Positions 1-5,757 of a stretch of DNA of 28,594 nt are shown here, one piece after another (positions within the stretch are counted from its first letter, which is position 1; each line of letters begins with the position of its first letter). This stretch comes from CAMLQK01 sp964654135 (GTDB lineage Bacteria; Patescibacteriota; Saccharimonadia; Saccharimonadales; UBA4665). The position numbers and the translations under genes are program-made. The notes beneath the pieces are model-generated. The model saw nothing but the letters and a program-made list of their open reading frames with translations, had not been told where the DNA came from and ran no database searches. The stretch is from assembly GCA_964654135.1 (NCBI GenBank), contig CAZZHV010000014.1, positions 1 to 28,594 of the forward strand, read 5' to 3'.

Positions 1-1
1 T

Positions 2-76
2 TGGTGACCTCACGGGGAATCGAACCCCGATTGCAAGGATGAGAACCTTGTGTCCTAACCGTTAGACGATGAGGCC
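2..76 (-). tRNA. tRNA-Glu (anticodon CTC)
   Basis: Read on the minus strand this folds as a complete cloverleaf. The acceptor stem GGCCTCA pairs with TGAGGTC, the anticodon stem CAAGG/CCTTG closes the loop TTCTCAT (anticodon CTC, reading GAG), and the T arm is CGGGG-TTCGATT-CCCCG. The discriminator is A and CCA is encoded. The G2-T71 pair is a wobble. Confidence 0.95.
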
Positions 77-129
77 AAAAGCGGAGGAAGTAGCAATTTT
101 GTGTTTACATAAAATTGTATATTCCGAGC

Positions 130-255
130 ATTTTGGGTTCATCTCGTAAGAGATGGGCCAAATTGTGGTGATGGAGGCTGTCATATTACGAAGTAATATG
201 GGCCAAGTCTCATGGAAAGACTGCAAATATCCTACCATAACAGAGGCCAGACTTC
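130..255 (+). ncRNA. candidate structured RNA with repeated hairpin-GGCCAA units
   Basis: The stretch between tRNA-Glu and the next promoter has no plausible gene but carries consecutive hairpins. CATCTC-gtaa-GAGATG (140-155) and CATATTAC-gaa-GTAATATG (182-200) are each followed directly by GGCCAA. AGTCT at 206-210 can pair with AGACT at 218-222, or with AGACTT after the next GGCC at 245-248. It could be an independent RNA or a leftover 3' element. The strand is uncertain, because the hairpins also form on the minus strand upstream of tRNA-Glu. Confidence 0.35.
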
Positions 256-278
256 AATATCAATAGTAAAAAACCTAC

Positions 279-307
279 TTGATAAGTAGTCTAATATATT
301 ATATAAT
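279..307 (+). promoter_or_regulatory. promoter of the 517-951 gene
   Basis: A -35 box TTGATA (279-284) and -10 box TATAAT (302-307) are separated by 17 bases. Transcription would start near 314, giving a leader of about 200 bases. Confidence 0.75.
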
Positions 308-371
308 GACAATCATGTTTTGTCGAACACTGTTTTACAGAGGTTCCAAGTACATTGACAAAGAATAGTAA

Positions 372-424
372 GCAAGATGAACTACGAGTACATACGTGGG
401 CTGTGTATTTATAGTTCATCTTGC
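372..424 (+). promoter_or_regulatory. long hairpin in the leader of the 517-951 gene
   Basis: GCAAGATGAACTA at 372-384 pairs perfectly over 13 bases with 412-424, and the interior offers further pairing (TACATAC with GTGTAT). It lies about 60 bases after the predicted start of transcription and 90 bases before the ATG. No T-tract follows, so it is not an ordinary terminator. A regulatory or stabilising role is inferred. Confidence 0.6.
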
Positions 425-516
425 GTGATAGAATCATACGCCGTAGCGTTCCACCCGGAATGTTGCGAGGCATCCCTAGTGCACCACTGCCTAGATGTTC
501 AGAGAGGATCGTCATC

Positions 517-951
517 ATGACGACCGAACTCGAGCTCCGCAAGCCCGAATCCGTCCTGAGCGACGACGACCTGCGCGTCATCGAGAACTTCCTGACCGTG
601 CTCAAGGACGTCGGCATCCAGACCGGCCTCAACCTGGCCATCACCAAGAGCCTCGGCACCGCCAACGCCGCGGAGCTGCTCGGGCACGCCCTGCTGGACC
701 TCTTCAAGTGCACCACGGACCCCGAGAACATGCCCGGCCCCTTCGGCGGCGGCTCCGACAACCCTGTCCCGGACTACCCGGCCAAGATCGTCGAGGCCGC
801 CCCCTCCATGAAGATCCTCGCCGACGCCATGCGTCAGGCCGACTTCCTCTCCGAGGACTTCGTCCCGTCCGCGGCGCTCGTCAACATCTGCATGCAGGAG
901 TTCTTCCGGCTTCAGCGGCTCATGGTCGTCAACAACAAGAACGACGACTGA
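517..951 (+). CDS. GC-rich protein of unknown function (144 aa)
   Basis: I do not recognise this protein. The ATG at 517 is chosen because GAGAGGA lies 8 bases upstream and strongly GC-biased codon use begins there. The product starts MTTELELRK, is acidic and largely helical in character, has no signal peptide or membrane segment, and has a Gly/Pro-rich linker (PGPFGGGSDNPVP) in the middle. It is probably cytoplasmic. Its third codon positions are almost all G/C, unlike the AT-rich sequence on both sides. It has its own promoter and long leader, and is followed by a hairpin related to the one behind the next gene (1225-2016), which suggests the two genes share an origin or control. Confidence 0.8.
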   Translation: MTTELELRKPESVLSDDDLRVIENFLTVLKDVGIQTGLNLAITKSLGTANAAELLGHALLDLFKCTTDPENMPGPFGGGSDNPVPDYPAKIVEAAPSMKILADAMRQADFLSEDFVPSAALVNICMQEFFRLQRLMVVNNKNDD

Positions 952-1016
952 CCTCGTCAACGCGTCATCTGACGTTCCGGGAGTGATCCTGCGCCACTGA
1001 GTACAACTGTCTGAAC

Positions 1017-1059
1017 GCGCGGTGCGGCAATGCTACCATAGGTTGCCGCACCGATGCGC
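1017..1059 (+). other. 3' hairpin element, family 1
   Basis: CGGTGCGGCAA at 1020-1030 pairs perfectly with TTGCCGCACCG at 1043-1053, and an outer GCGC/GCGC pair extends it. It lies 65 bases after the stop codon and has no T-tract. The hairpin behind the next gene (2039-2079) shares the stem GGTGCGGCA and the loop start TGCTAC. Confidence 0.7.
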
Positions 1060-1114
1060 CACTTTTTACTCAACCTGCCCTATCCCTACTATTCTTTGTC
1101 CCCAACCCCCACTT

Positions 1115-1143
1115 TTGCAAGAAATATATAATTATGATAAAAT
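1115..1143 (+). promoter_or_regulatory. promoter of the 1225-2016 gene
   Basis: A -35 box TTGCAA (1115-1120) and -10 box TAAAAT (1138-1143) are 17 bases apart. Transcription would begin just before a terminator-like hairpin at 1148-1172, so expression may be attenuated. Confidence 0.6.
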
Positions 1144-1147
1144 AAGC

Positions 1148-1179
1148 ACGCTTCATTGGAGCGTATTTTTTTGCTCCAA
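1148..1179 (+). terminator. intrinsic terminator with an overlapping alternative hairpin
   Basis: ACGCT (1148-1152) pairs with AGCGT (1160-1164) and is followed by A and seven T residues, a terminator shape. TTGGAGC (1156-1162) can instead pair with GCTCCAA (1173-1179), which destroys the first stem. The element can end the transcript from 517-951, or act as an attenuator for the next gene, whose promoter lies just upstream. Confidence 0.55.
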
Positions 1180-1224
1180 AATCCAAGAGCACATCGACAG
1201 AGAGAACGAAAGAAGGTCCATCTG

Positions 1225-2016
1225 ATGGCTTCTTCCCCCAACAACCCCGTGGCGGGCATCGACCGCTACTACCTGTTCAACAGCATGTTGCAGGCTCGCG
1301 ACGCCAGCGCCCCCTTCGTCCTGAACGACTCGGATGGTCCGGCGCTCAACTTCGGGCTCAACAAGCTCGACGGACTCGTGAGCTGGGAGTTCACCGCCTA
1401 CTACCTTCAGGTTGTGTACTGGCCGCTGACGGTGACCGAGGACAAGCTCGACCAACTCGACAAGGTCGTGATCGATCTGCTGCGTGACCGCACGGAGCAG
1501 TCGTACGCGTTGTTCCCGCTCATCAGCGACAAGCAGAAGTACCCGTACTCGCTGGACTGCGTGGAGATCACGCCGGTGGACACCCTGCCCTACACGGAGC
1601 CGCGTGAGTTCACCGACCAGGAACTCCTGGAAGGCCAGCGACAAGCCAGCTTCGACCCGGACAAGTTCACCAAGGTCGTGTCTCCAGCGCAGCATCGGCG
1701 GGTCTACGACTTCCGGGCACCCATCGTCGAACTTGACGGTGGCGAGTACGACCAGGAAGCGTTCCGCAAGCTGGTCGAACCGATCGAAGAGGAGCTACTG
1801 CTGCTCAACGGCGTACTCGCCGCACGCGTTGTTCGCGAGCAGGTCGAGGTCACGTACCGAGCGGGTCTGCCCCTCGAGGTTCTGGACCACTTCGTCGGCG
1901 GAGTCATGGGCCGCTTCAACGCGAGGACTGAGAAAGACATGTCAGTCTTCTACCAACTCAAGAAGGGAGCGCCCATTTCGCTGCGTCTCACTCCCAGGCA
2001 AGCCTGCACTTGCTGA
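1225..2016 (+). CDS. GC-rich protein of unknown function (263 aa)
   Basis: I do not recognise a domain. The ATG at 1225 is preferred over an in-frame ATG at 1156 because AAGAAGG lies 8 bases before it and the GC-rich codon pattern starts there; the earlier start lies inside the attenuator hairpin. The protein begins MASSPNNPVAGIDRYYLFNSM. It is soluble, without signal or membrane segments, and has an acidic Leu/Glu-rich helix near residues 190-205. It ends with two Cys residues (ACTC), possibly a metal or disulfide site. It has its own promoter and a 3' hairpin of the same family as the gene before it. Confidence 0.8.
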   Translation: MASSPNNPVAGIDRYYLFNSMLQARDASAPFVLNDSDGPALNFGLNKLDGLVSWEFTAYYLQVVYWPLTVTEDKLDQLDKVVIDLLRDRTEQSYALFPLISDKQKYPYSLDCVEITPVDTLPYTEPREFTDQELLEGQRQASFDPDKFTKVVSPAQHRRVYDFRAPIVELDGGEYDQEAFRKLVEPIEEELLLLNGVLAARVVREQVEVTYRAGLPLEVLDHFVGGVMGRFNARTEKDMSVFYQLKKGAPISLRLTPRQACTC

Positions 2017-2038
2017 TCTTCTACACCTGAGGTGAGCT

Positions 2039-2079
2039 CGCGGGTGCGGCAGTGCTACTACAGACTGTCGCACCACGCG
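2039..2079 (+). other. 3' hairpin element, family 1
   Basis: GGTGCGGCAG at 2043-2052 pairs with CTGTCGCACC at 2065-2074 with one mismatch, closed by CGCG/CGCG. It begins 22 bases after the stop codon. Stem and loop start match the element at 1017-1059, while the rest differs. A separate terminator follows at 2122. Confidence 0.7.
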
Positions 2080-2121
2080 TCACCCCATTCGTTCTCTCTG
2101 TCCCCCATCTCGCTTATAAGC

Positions 2122-2152
2122 AAAGCCCCCTGATTTCTCAGGGGGCTTTTTT
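2122..2152 (+). terminator. intrinsic terminator
   Basis: AAAGCCCCCTGA-tttc-TCAGGGGGCTTT forms a perfect 12-base-pair stem followed by a T run on the plus strand. It ends the 1225-2016 transcript. It may also help end the converging minus-strand operon, although T residues are few on that side. Confidence 0.9.
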
Positions 2153-2221
2153 GTGCACTTTTCGCTGTCTACAGCTCGTCAGCACGATTTTGTTCATTCG
2201 TGGAAGTGCTTGCATGGAAAT

Positions 2222-2287
2222 GGGGGTTCTGATGTTGGAGAGATCGCTTGATAGCGATGTGTTTTCTCTCGTTCATCAGAACGCCCC
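2222..2287 (-). other. 3' branched hairpin element of the ubiquitin-like operon
   Basis: On the minus strand GGGGCGTTCTGATG (one bulge) pairs with CATCAGAACCCCC. Inside are GAGAG/CTCTC and ATCGCT-atca-AGCGAT. It lies about 77 bases after the stop of the ubiquitin-like gene. Its sequence is unlike the other 3' elements in the window but its position and size match them. Confidence 0.65.
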
Positions 2288-2363
2288 ACCCCATGACCTG
2301 AGCTGGTTCCGCACGAGCGGTTAGTCAGGGTTTGTTGTTGTTTGTGCTAGGAGCGCCGGCTGG

Positions 2364-2636
2364 TCAGAGACCGTTGGCGACCCTGCTGGTCACGACGATG
2401 GCGTTGACGGTGCCCGGGTTGGACTCCACGACGGTGTCGACGGTGGTCGGCTCGCCGTTCAGTGAGAGGGACTGCCCCCGCTCCACGGTGAACCCCGCGT
2501 CGGTCAGGTACTGGCCGACGGTGTGACCCGCGGTGAAGCTCGGACGCTTGACGTCGTTGCTGAGGTAGGCGCTGACGTGCACGACCTCCGGAGTGGAGTC
2601 CTGCGGCGTGGCGCCCTTGTTCAGGTCGGTCGTCAT
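2364..2636 (-). CDS. ubiquitin-like beta-grasp protein (90 aa)
   Basis: This is the last gene of the four-gene minus-strand operon, 26 bases after the E1-like gene. Residues 19-88 read as alternating strands and one helix, with VSAYLSNDVKRPSFTAGHT, a helix around VGQYLTDAGF, then the ThiS/SAMP-like strand GQSLSLNGEPTTVDT and IVVTSRVANGL at the C-terminus. The position of NG-L matches the diglycine tail of other small modifiers, so the neighbouring protease could remove the final Leu and expose Gly for adenylation. This is inferred; a true GG is absent. The N-terminal 18 residues look flexible. The ATG at 2636 has a distant AAGGG upstream. It could instead be a sulfur carrier, but a JAB protease next door favours conjugation. 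Confidence 0.7.
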   Translation of the reverse strand: MTTDLNKGATPQDSTPEVVHVSAYLSNDVKRPSFTAGHTVGQYLTDAGFTVERGQSLSLNGEPTTVDTVVESNPGTVNAIVVTSRVANGL

Positions 2637-2662
2637 GATGATGGTGTTCCCTTCGGTCGGTA

Positions 2663-3361
2663 CTACACGATGTACGGTTGGCCGTTGTCATCCAGGTAGG
2701 TGACAGCGCTTTTCATGCCGTCGATGTTCATCTCGATGCGCATCTTCGGTCGTTTTTCCTGCTTACCTTGCAGATGTGCGGCGGCGAACCGGGTTACGGA
2801 TCGCGTCATGAGTCGAGCGAGAATCGCAGAGGATTCGCTGTCATCGCGGTCACCACACGGGAGCGCGGCAACTTCCTCATCGGACCACAGGTGGTCACGA
2901 TAGAAGTCGACCTGAGTGGAGTCGTTGGGTTCGATGCGGTAGCAATCGAACTGCGGACCTCCGGTACGCCCATCCCAATAGCACAGGACTCCGGGATTGT
3001 AGCAGACGGACTCGAAGATGTCCAGCCTGGCCTTCATGGAGTCTACGCCCACCAGGACGAGACCGGACAGCTGTGCGGCGTGGTCACTAGTGACCTCCTC
3101 CGCGTGCTGCACGATTTTGGCGGTCACTCCCTGGCGTTCCAGGTAATCCGCCAAGGCTGCGACCTTGGTGCGGCCGATGTCGCTCTCGCGGTAGACGTGC
3201 TGGTACTCCAGGTTCTTGGCCTCGACGAGGTCAGGATCCCAGAGGTGCAGCTCCTGGACACCCATCCGCGCCAGCGGTAGTGCCAGATTGCTCCCGATGC
3301 CGCCCACACCGATGATGTGAACTGCTTCCGGGAACCCGAACAGAACTCCTGCGGAGCTCAT
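2663..3361 (-). CDS. E1-like ThiF/MoeB-family adenylyltransferase (232 aa)
   Basis: The protein would activate the C-terminus of the adjacent ubiquitin-like protein by adenylation. A Rossmann nucleotide-binding loop GVGGIGS is at residues 18-24, followed by the acidic WDPD (41-44), NLEYQHVYRESDIGRTK (50-66) and a conserved-type Asp in LVGVD (107). All belong to the ThiF/E1 pattern. Cys169 in LPCGDRD is a candidate for the catalytic thioester Cys. The paired zinc-binding CxxC motifs of MoeB are absent. The ATG at 3361 overlaps the stop of the JAB gene by four bases, which indicates translational coupling. Confidence 0.88.
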   Translation of the reverse strand: MSSAGVLFGFPEAVHIIGVGGIGSNLALPLARMGVQELHLWDPDLVEAKNLEYQHVYRESDIGRTKVAALADYLERQGVTAKIVQHAEEVTSDHAAQLSGLVLVGVDSMKARLDIFESVCYNPGVLCYWDGRTGGPQFDCYRIEPNDSTQVDFYRDHLWSDEEVAALPCGDRDDSESSAILARLMTRSVTRFAAAHLQGKQEKRPKMRIEMNIDGMKSAVTYLDDNGQPYIV

Positions 3362-3990
3362 GAATCGACCTCCAGTCGTGTTGCGTCGATGCTGTAGTCC
3401 TCGGTCAGTTCTTGTGGCCGTGGCTTGAACATCGGGAGGCCGGCGCGTCGCACCAGTTGCCTGATGTTTTCGTCCACCTCCTCGGTGATGCTCGGAACGG
3501 CCGGGTGCGTGACGCGAACTTCCACGGGGGACCAGCACCGGAACGGTTCGAACCAGTCCAGTCGAGCTTCCAGCTCGTTGTGCTGGTTGAGTACCAGGCT
3601 GATGAGCCAGGCGCCCGACACCCGGGGTGTGCGTTCGATGTTCGCGTGGTCGGTACTCGAGAAGTACGCGGCCATTTGCACGTGTGAATGCCACTGCAGG
3701 TGCAGCAGGTGTGCCTTTTCGGCCACGGTGAGTTCGTGCATGAGTCGCATGAACGCAACTTCGTCGACCTCGACGGCGTGACCCGTGGCGCGCTGCTTGA
3801 TGATGAAGATGTCCTCGACCTCGAAGGTCAGTCCGTCTTCACCGGTGCGCCGGATGAGTCCGAAGCCGTTGATCTCTGTGGGGCAGCGTTTGATGTAGGT
3901 CATCAGCAGCACCCAGTACTTGGCCGGGATGTTGAGGATCGGAATACGGGGGAGTCCCGGGGTTTCCGATGCCTGTACGAATGAACTCAC
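3358..3990 (-). CDS. JAB/JAMM metalloprotease (210 aa)
   Basis: This is a zinc isopeptidase of the MPN+ type, likely to mature the ubiquitin-like protein or remove it from targets. Glu39 lies in the first strand-helix region (CPTEINGFGLI), and the complete motif HxHx7SxxD is seen as His101, His103, Ser111 and Asp114. The GTG at 3990 is chosen because AGGAG lies upstream, within the end of the previous gene, whose stop is only 7 bases away. Upstream in-frame ATG codons would overlap that gene in a poor-looking sequence. Its gene overlaps the E1 gene by four bases. The fold family is clear; the substrate is inferred from context. Confidence 0.88.
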   Translation of the reverse strand: MSSFVQASETPGLPRIPILNIPAKYWVLLMTYIKRCPTEINGFGLIRRTGEDGLTFEVEDIFIIKQRATGHAVEVDEVAFMRLMHELTVAEKAHLLHLQWHSHVQMAAYFSSTDHANIERTPRVSGAWLISLVLNQHNELEARLDWFEPFRCWSPVEVRVTHPAVPSITEEVDENIRQLVRRAGLPMFKPRPQELTEDYSIDATRLEVDS

Positions 3991-3997
3991 TTTCGGA

Positions 3998-5386
3998 TCA
4001 CTCTCCTTGTTCGGGGACCCGCATGAAGGCCTTGGGAACCTTCTTGAGGTCGGCGTCGTTGACGGAGTTGAGGCACTCGACGGCGATGATCGCGGCTTCG
4101 AGCAGATGTCCACTTTGGCACCGATCGTTCATCTCTGGATGACGTTGGCCGAAGCAGAACCTTCCGTTGCCGTAGCGGTACGCCGGGTACTCATACGTAG
4201 GCCATTCGGGGCGTGTGCCTTTTCGGATCTCGTATGCGTCAACGCTGCAATCGGTGACCAGTAGTTTCCAGTCGCCGAGGTCGTAGCGCTTGCCCTCGTA
4301 GTCGAGGCGTGCCCTGACCAAGAGGCCGATGCCGTTGTCGAGAGGCCACACTTCGTTGACACCGTTGAGGGCAACCAGCCGGTTGAATTGCGCTTCGGCT
4401 GTTTCCCTGTCGGGTACGCTGTCGGCTGCGTCGAGCTTTTTGAGCGCCAACAGATCAGCCTTGGCCTTGGTGCGCTTCTGTGTCGTGTTGCGCATGGCCT
4501 TGCTGAAGTCGGCGGCTTCTTGATCGAGGCCTTCGATCTGCTCGCCGAGCTTCTTCTTGCGTTGCTCGACGTGGGCGACGGCCAGTCTGCTGCAGATGCG
4601 GTGGTAGACCTCGAGGGCTCCCTCGCGATCGTCAACGAACGTCTCGGCAGACCTTGTGGTCGCATTGACGCTGTCCAGCGCAGCTACAAGCCGCCCCATG
4701 ACGTCACCGGTGATGTCGAGTTCGCCAGTGCTCGTTGTTGCTATGGCACGTGCTTCCCTGTCGCGAATCCGCCGACGCCTGGTATCGAGGTGCATCTCGA
4801 TCAGACTGATCGGGTAGAACGGCCACAGCAGCGGCGTGCACAACAGAAACAGGACGTGCGACGGCTTTCGCAGATTGAGGTCCGCGATGAACTCTTTGCA
4901 GTCACTGCACTCGTTCGCGTAACAGAGACTGCCGGCGCATGACATCAAGGCGAGTGTCGCCAAGAGGCCAAGTGACAGCCACGAGGTCAGAATGTCGTCC
5001 TCTCCCGGCAGGAATTCGTCCCAAGTTTTCTGGGGCGTTATCACCTGTGGGATGGTACCCGCTTCGGATGACGCGACGACCCCCTTGCGGAAGTCTTTGT
5101 TCTTCAGCTCAGACACGCCGAGGTCAGCCTTGTATGTCCACATGAGACTCTTGGCTGCTTCCTTGACGCTGTCTCCAGAGCCTGTGTGACGTGCGTCCTC
5201 CAGCGCGTGGACAATCTTGAATTGACCTTCGCGCAGGTCGTTCTGGTCGCTAACCACAGAGCAATAAGCCAGTGTGGTTACAAACCAGCCGAACAGTGCG
5301 ACGATGATCGCGGGGACCCAGAAAATCTCTGAATCGTAAGTAACGATATGTCCCCACACCGAGTCGTTTCGTGTTCGCCTTCTCAT
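3998..5386 (-). CDS. membrane protein with coiled coil and possible E2-like C-terminal domain (462 aa)
   Basis: First gene of the ubiquitin-like operon. The N-terminus has a membrane segment (about 21-44), a soluble loop, then two more (about 133-155 and 178-198). A long charged coiled coil follows (about 265-315). The C-terminal 140 residues look like a compact alpha/beta domain with DYEGKRYDLGDWKLLVT, then a Tyr/Pro-rich stretch and GNGRFCFG with Cys411, followed by a helix GHLLEAAIIAVECLNSVN. A Pro-rich segment before a single Cys after a strand, then a helix, is reminiscent of prokaryotic E2 (UBC-like) proteins, but I cannot confirm this. The system otherwise lacks an E2. The ATG at 5386 follows GGAGG by 10 bases. 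GC-rich throughout. Confidence 0.75.
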   Translation of the reverse strand: MRRRTRNDSVWGHIVTYDSEIFWVPAIIVALFGWFVTTLAYCSVVSDQNDLREGQFKIVHALEDARHTGSGDSVKEAAKSLMWTYKADLGVSELKNKDFRKGVVASSEAGTIPQVITPQKTWDEFLPGEDDILTSWLSLGLLATLALMSCAGSLCYANECSDCKEFIADLNLRKPSHVLFLLCTPLLWPFYPISLIEMHLDTRRRRIRDREARAIATTSTGELDITGDVMGRLVAALDSVNATTRSAETFVDDREGALEVYHRICSRLAVAHVEQRKKKLGEQIEGLDQEAADFSKAMRNTTQKRTKAKADLLALKKLDAADSVPDRETAEAQFNRLVALNGVNEVWPLDNGIGLLVRARLDYEGKRYDLGDWKLLVTDCSVDAYEIRKGTRPEWPTYEYPAYRYGNGRFCFGQRHPEMNDRCQSGHLLEAAIIAVECLNSVNDADLKKVPKAFMRVPEQGE

Positions 5387-5402
5387 CTTGTGTACACCTC
5401 CA

Positions 5403-5476
5403 ATACCGCATAGTAGTTACACCGAACTGTAAATCTACAGGTCATATAAATTTGCAGTTCAGCATAACAGCAGTAT
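5403..5476 (-). promoter_or_regulatory. structured leader RNA of the ubiquitin-like operon
   Basis: On the minus strand ATACTGC (5476-5470) pairs with GCGGTAT (5409-5403) as an outer stem, and GAACTG (5460-5455) with CAGTTC (5429-5424) inside. CTGTA/TACAG (5440-5427) competes with the inner stem. The arrangement and the CTGCAA...TTACAG core match the leaders at 7446-7525 and 9036-9117, where the inner stem is GGCTG/CAGCC. The Shine-Dalgarno GGAGG begins directly after the outer stem. Confidence 0.5.
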
Positions 5477-5574
5477 CGGTATAGATATATCGTCGTGATT
5501 GTTAAAAAACAAAAGGTAGGCCTAGCGCCTAACCTTGATAAGATTTATAACATATATTTAACAGATAGACAAAA

Positions 5575-5602
5575 ATATAAAAAACACAGCTTTCGGCTGT
5601 GC
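5575..5602 (-). terminator. intrinsic terminator
   Basis: On the minus strand CACAGC-cgaaa-GCTGTG is followed by TTTTTTAT. It ends the 5758-7376 transcript, beyond its 3' hairpin element. Confidence 0.85.
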
Positions 5603-5620
5603 AAACGTATGGTTGTTTTA

Positions 5621-5687
5621 CGAAGAGAGGCTGTGTACGGTTGTTGTCATCGCCATTTGGCGACACGTACACAGCGCTCCCTCCGGA
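5621..5687 (-). other. 3' hairpin element, family 2
   Basis: On the minus strand CCGGAGGGAG (pairing with CTCTCTTCG) encloses a perfect 9-base stem GCTGTGTAC/GTACACAGC, with an inner TGTCGCC-aaat-GGCGA hairpin. The element at 7624-7684 shares CCGGAGGGAG, the inner TGTCGC/GCGATG hairpin and the CTC..TTC exit strand, although the middle stem has a different sequence. Confidence 0.7.
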
Positions 5688-5757
5688 ACCACTTTATTGC
5701 CTGTTTAGGCGATAGGTAGTGGTATCAAAACCTTATTCTCGTGGATCCTTTCTGTGG

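Noticed and set aside
1153..1695. Minus-strand frame opposite the 1225-2016 gene
   Set aside because: It ends inside the attenuator hairpin and has no initiation signals; the plus frame fits the GC-rich codon pattern better.
1017..2079. CRISPR-like repeat pattern from the similar hairpins
   Set aside because: Only two copies, about 1 kb apart with a gene between them; no regular spacers and no cas genes.
2052..2324. Short plus-strand frame between the convergent transcripts
   Set aside because: It runs through the 3' hairpin and the terminator, with no ribosome binding site or coding-like composition.
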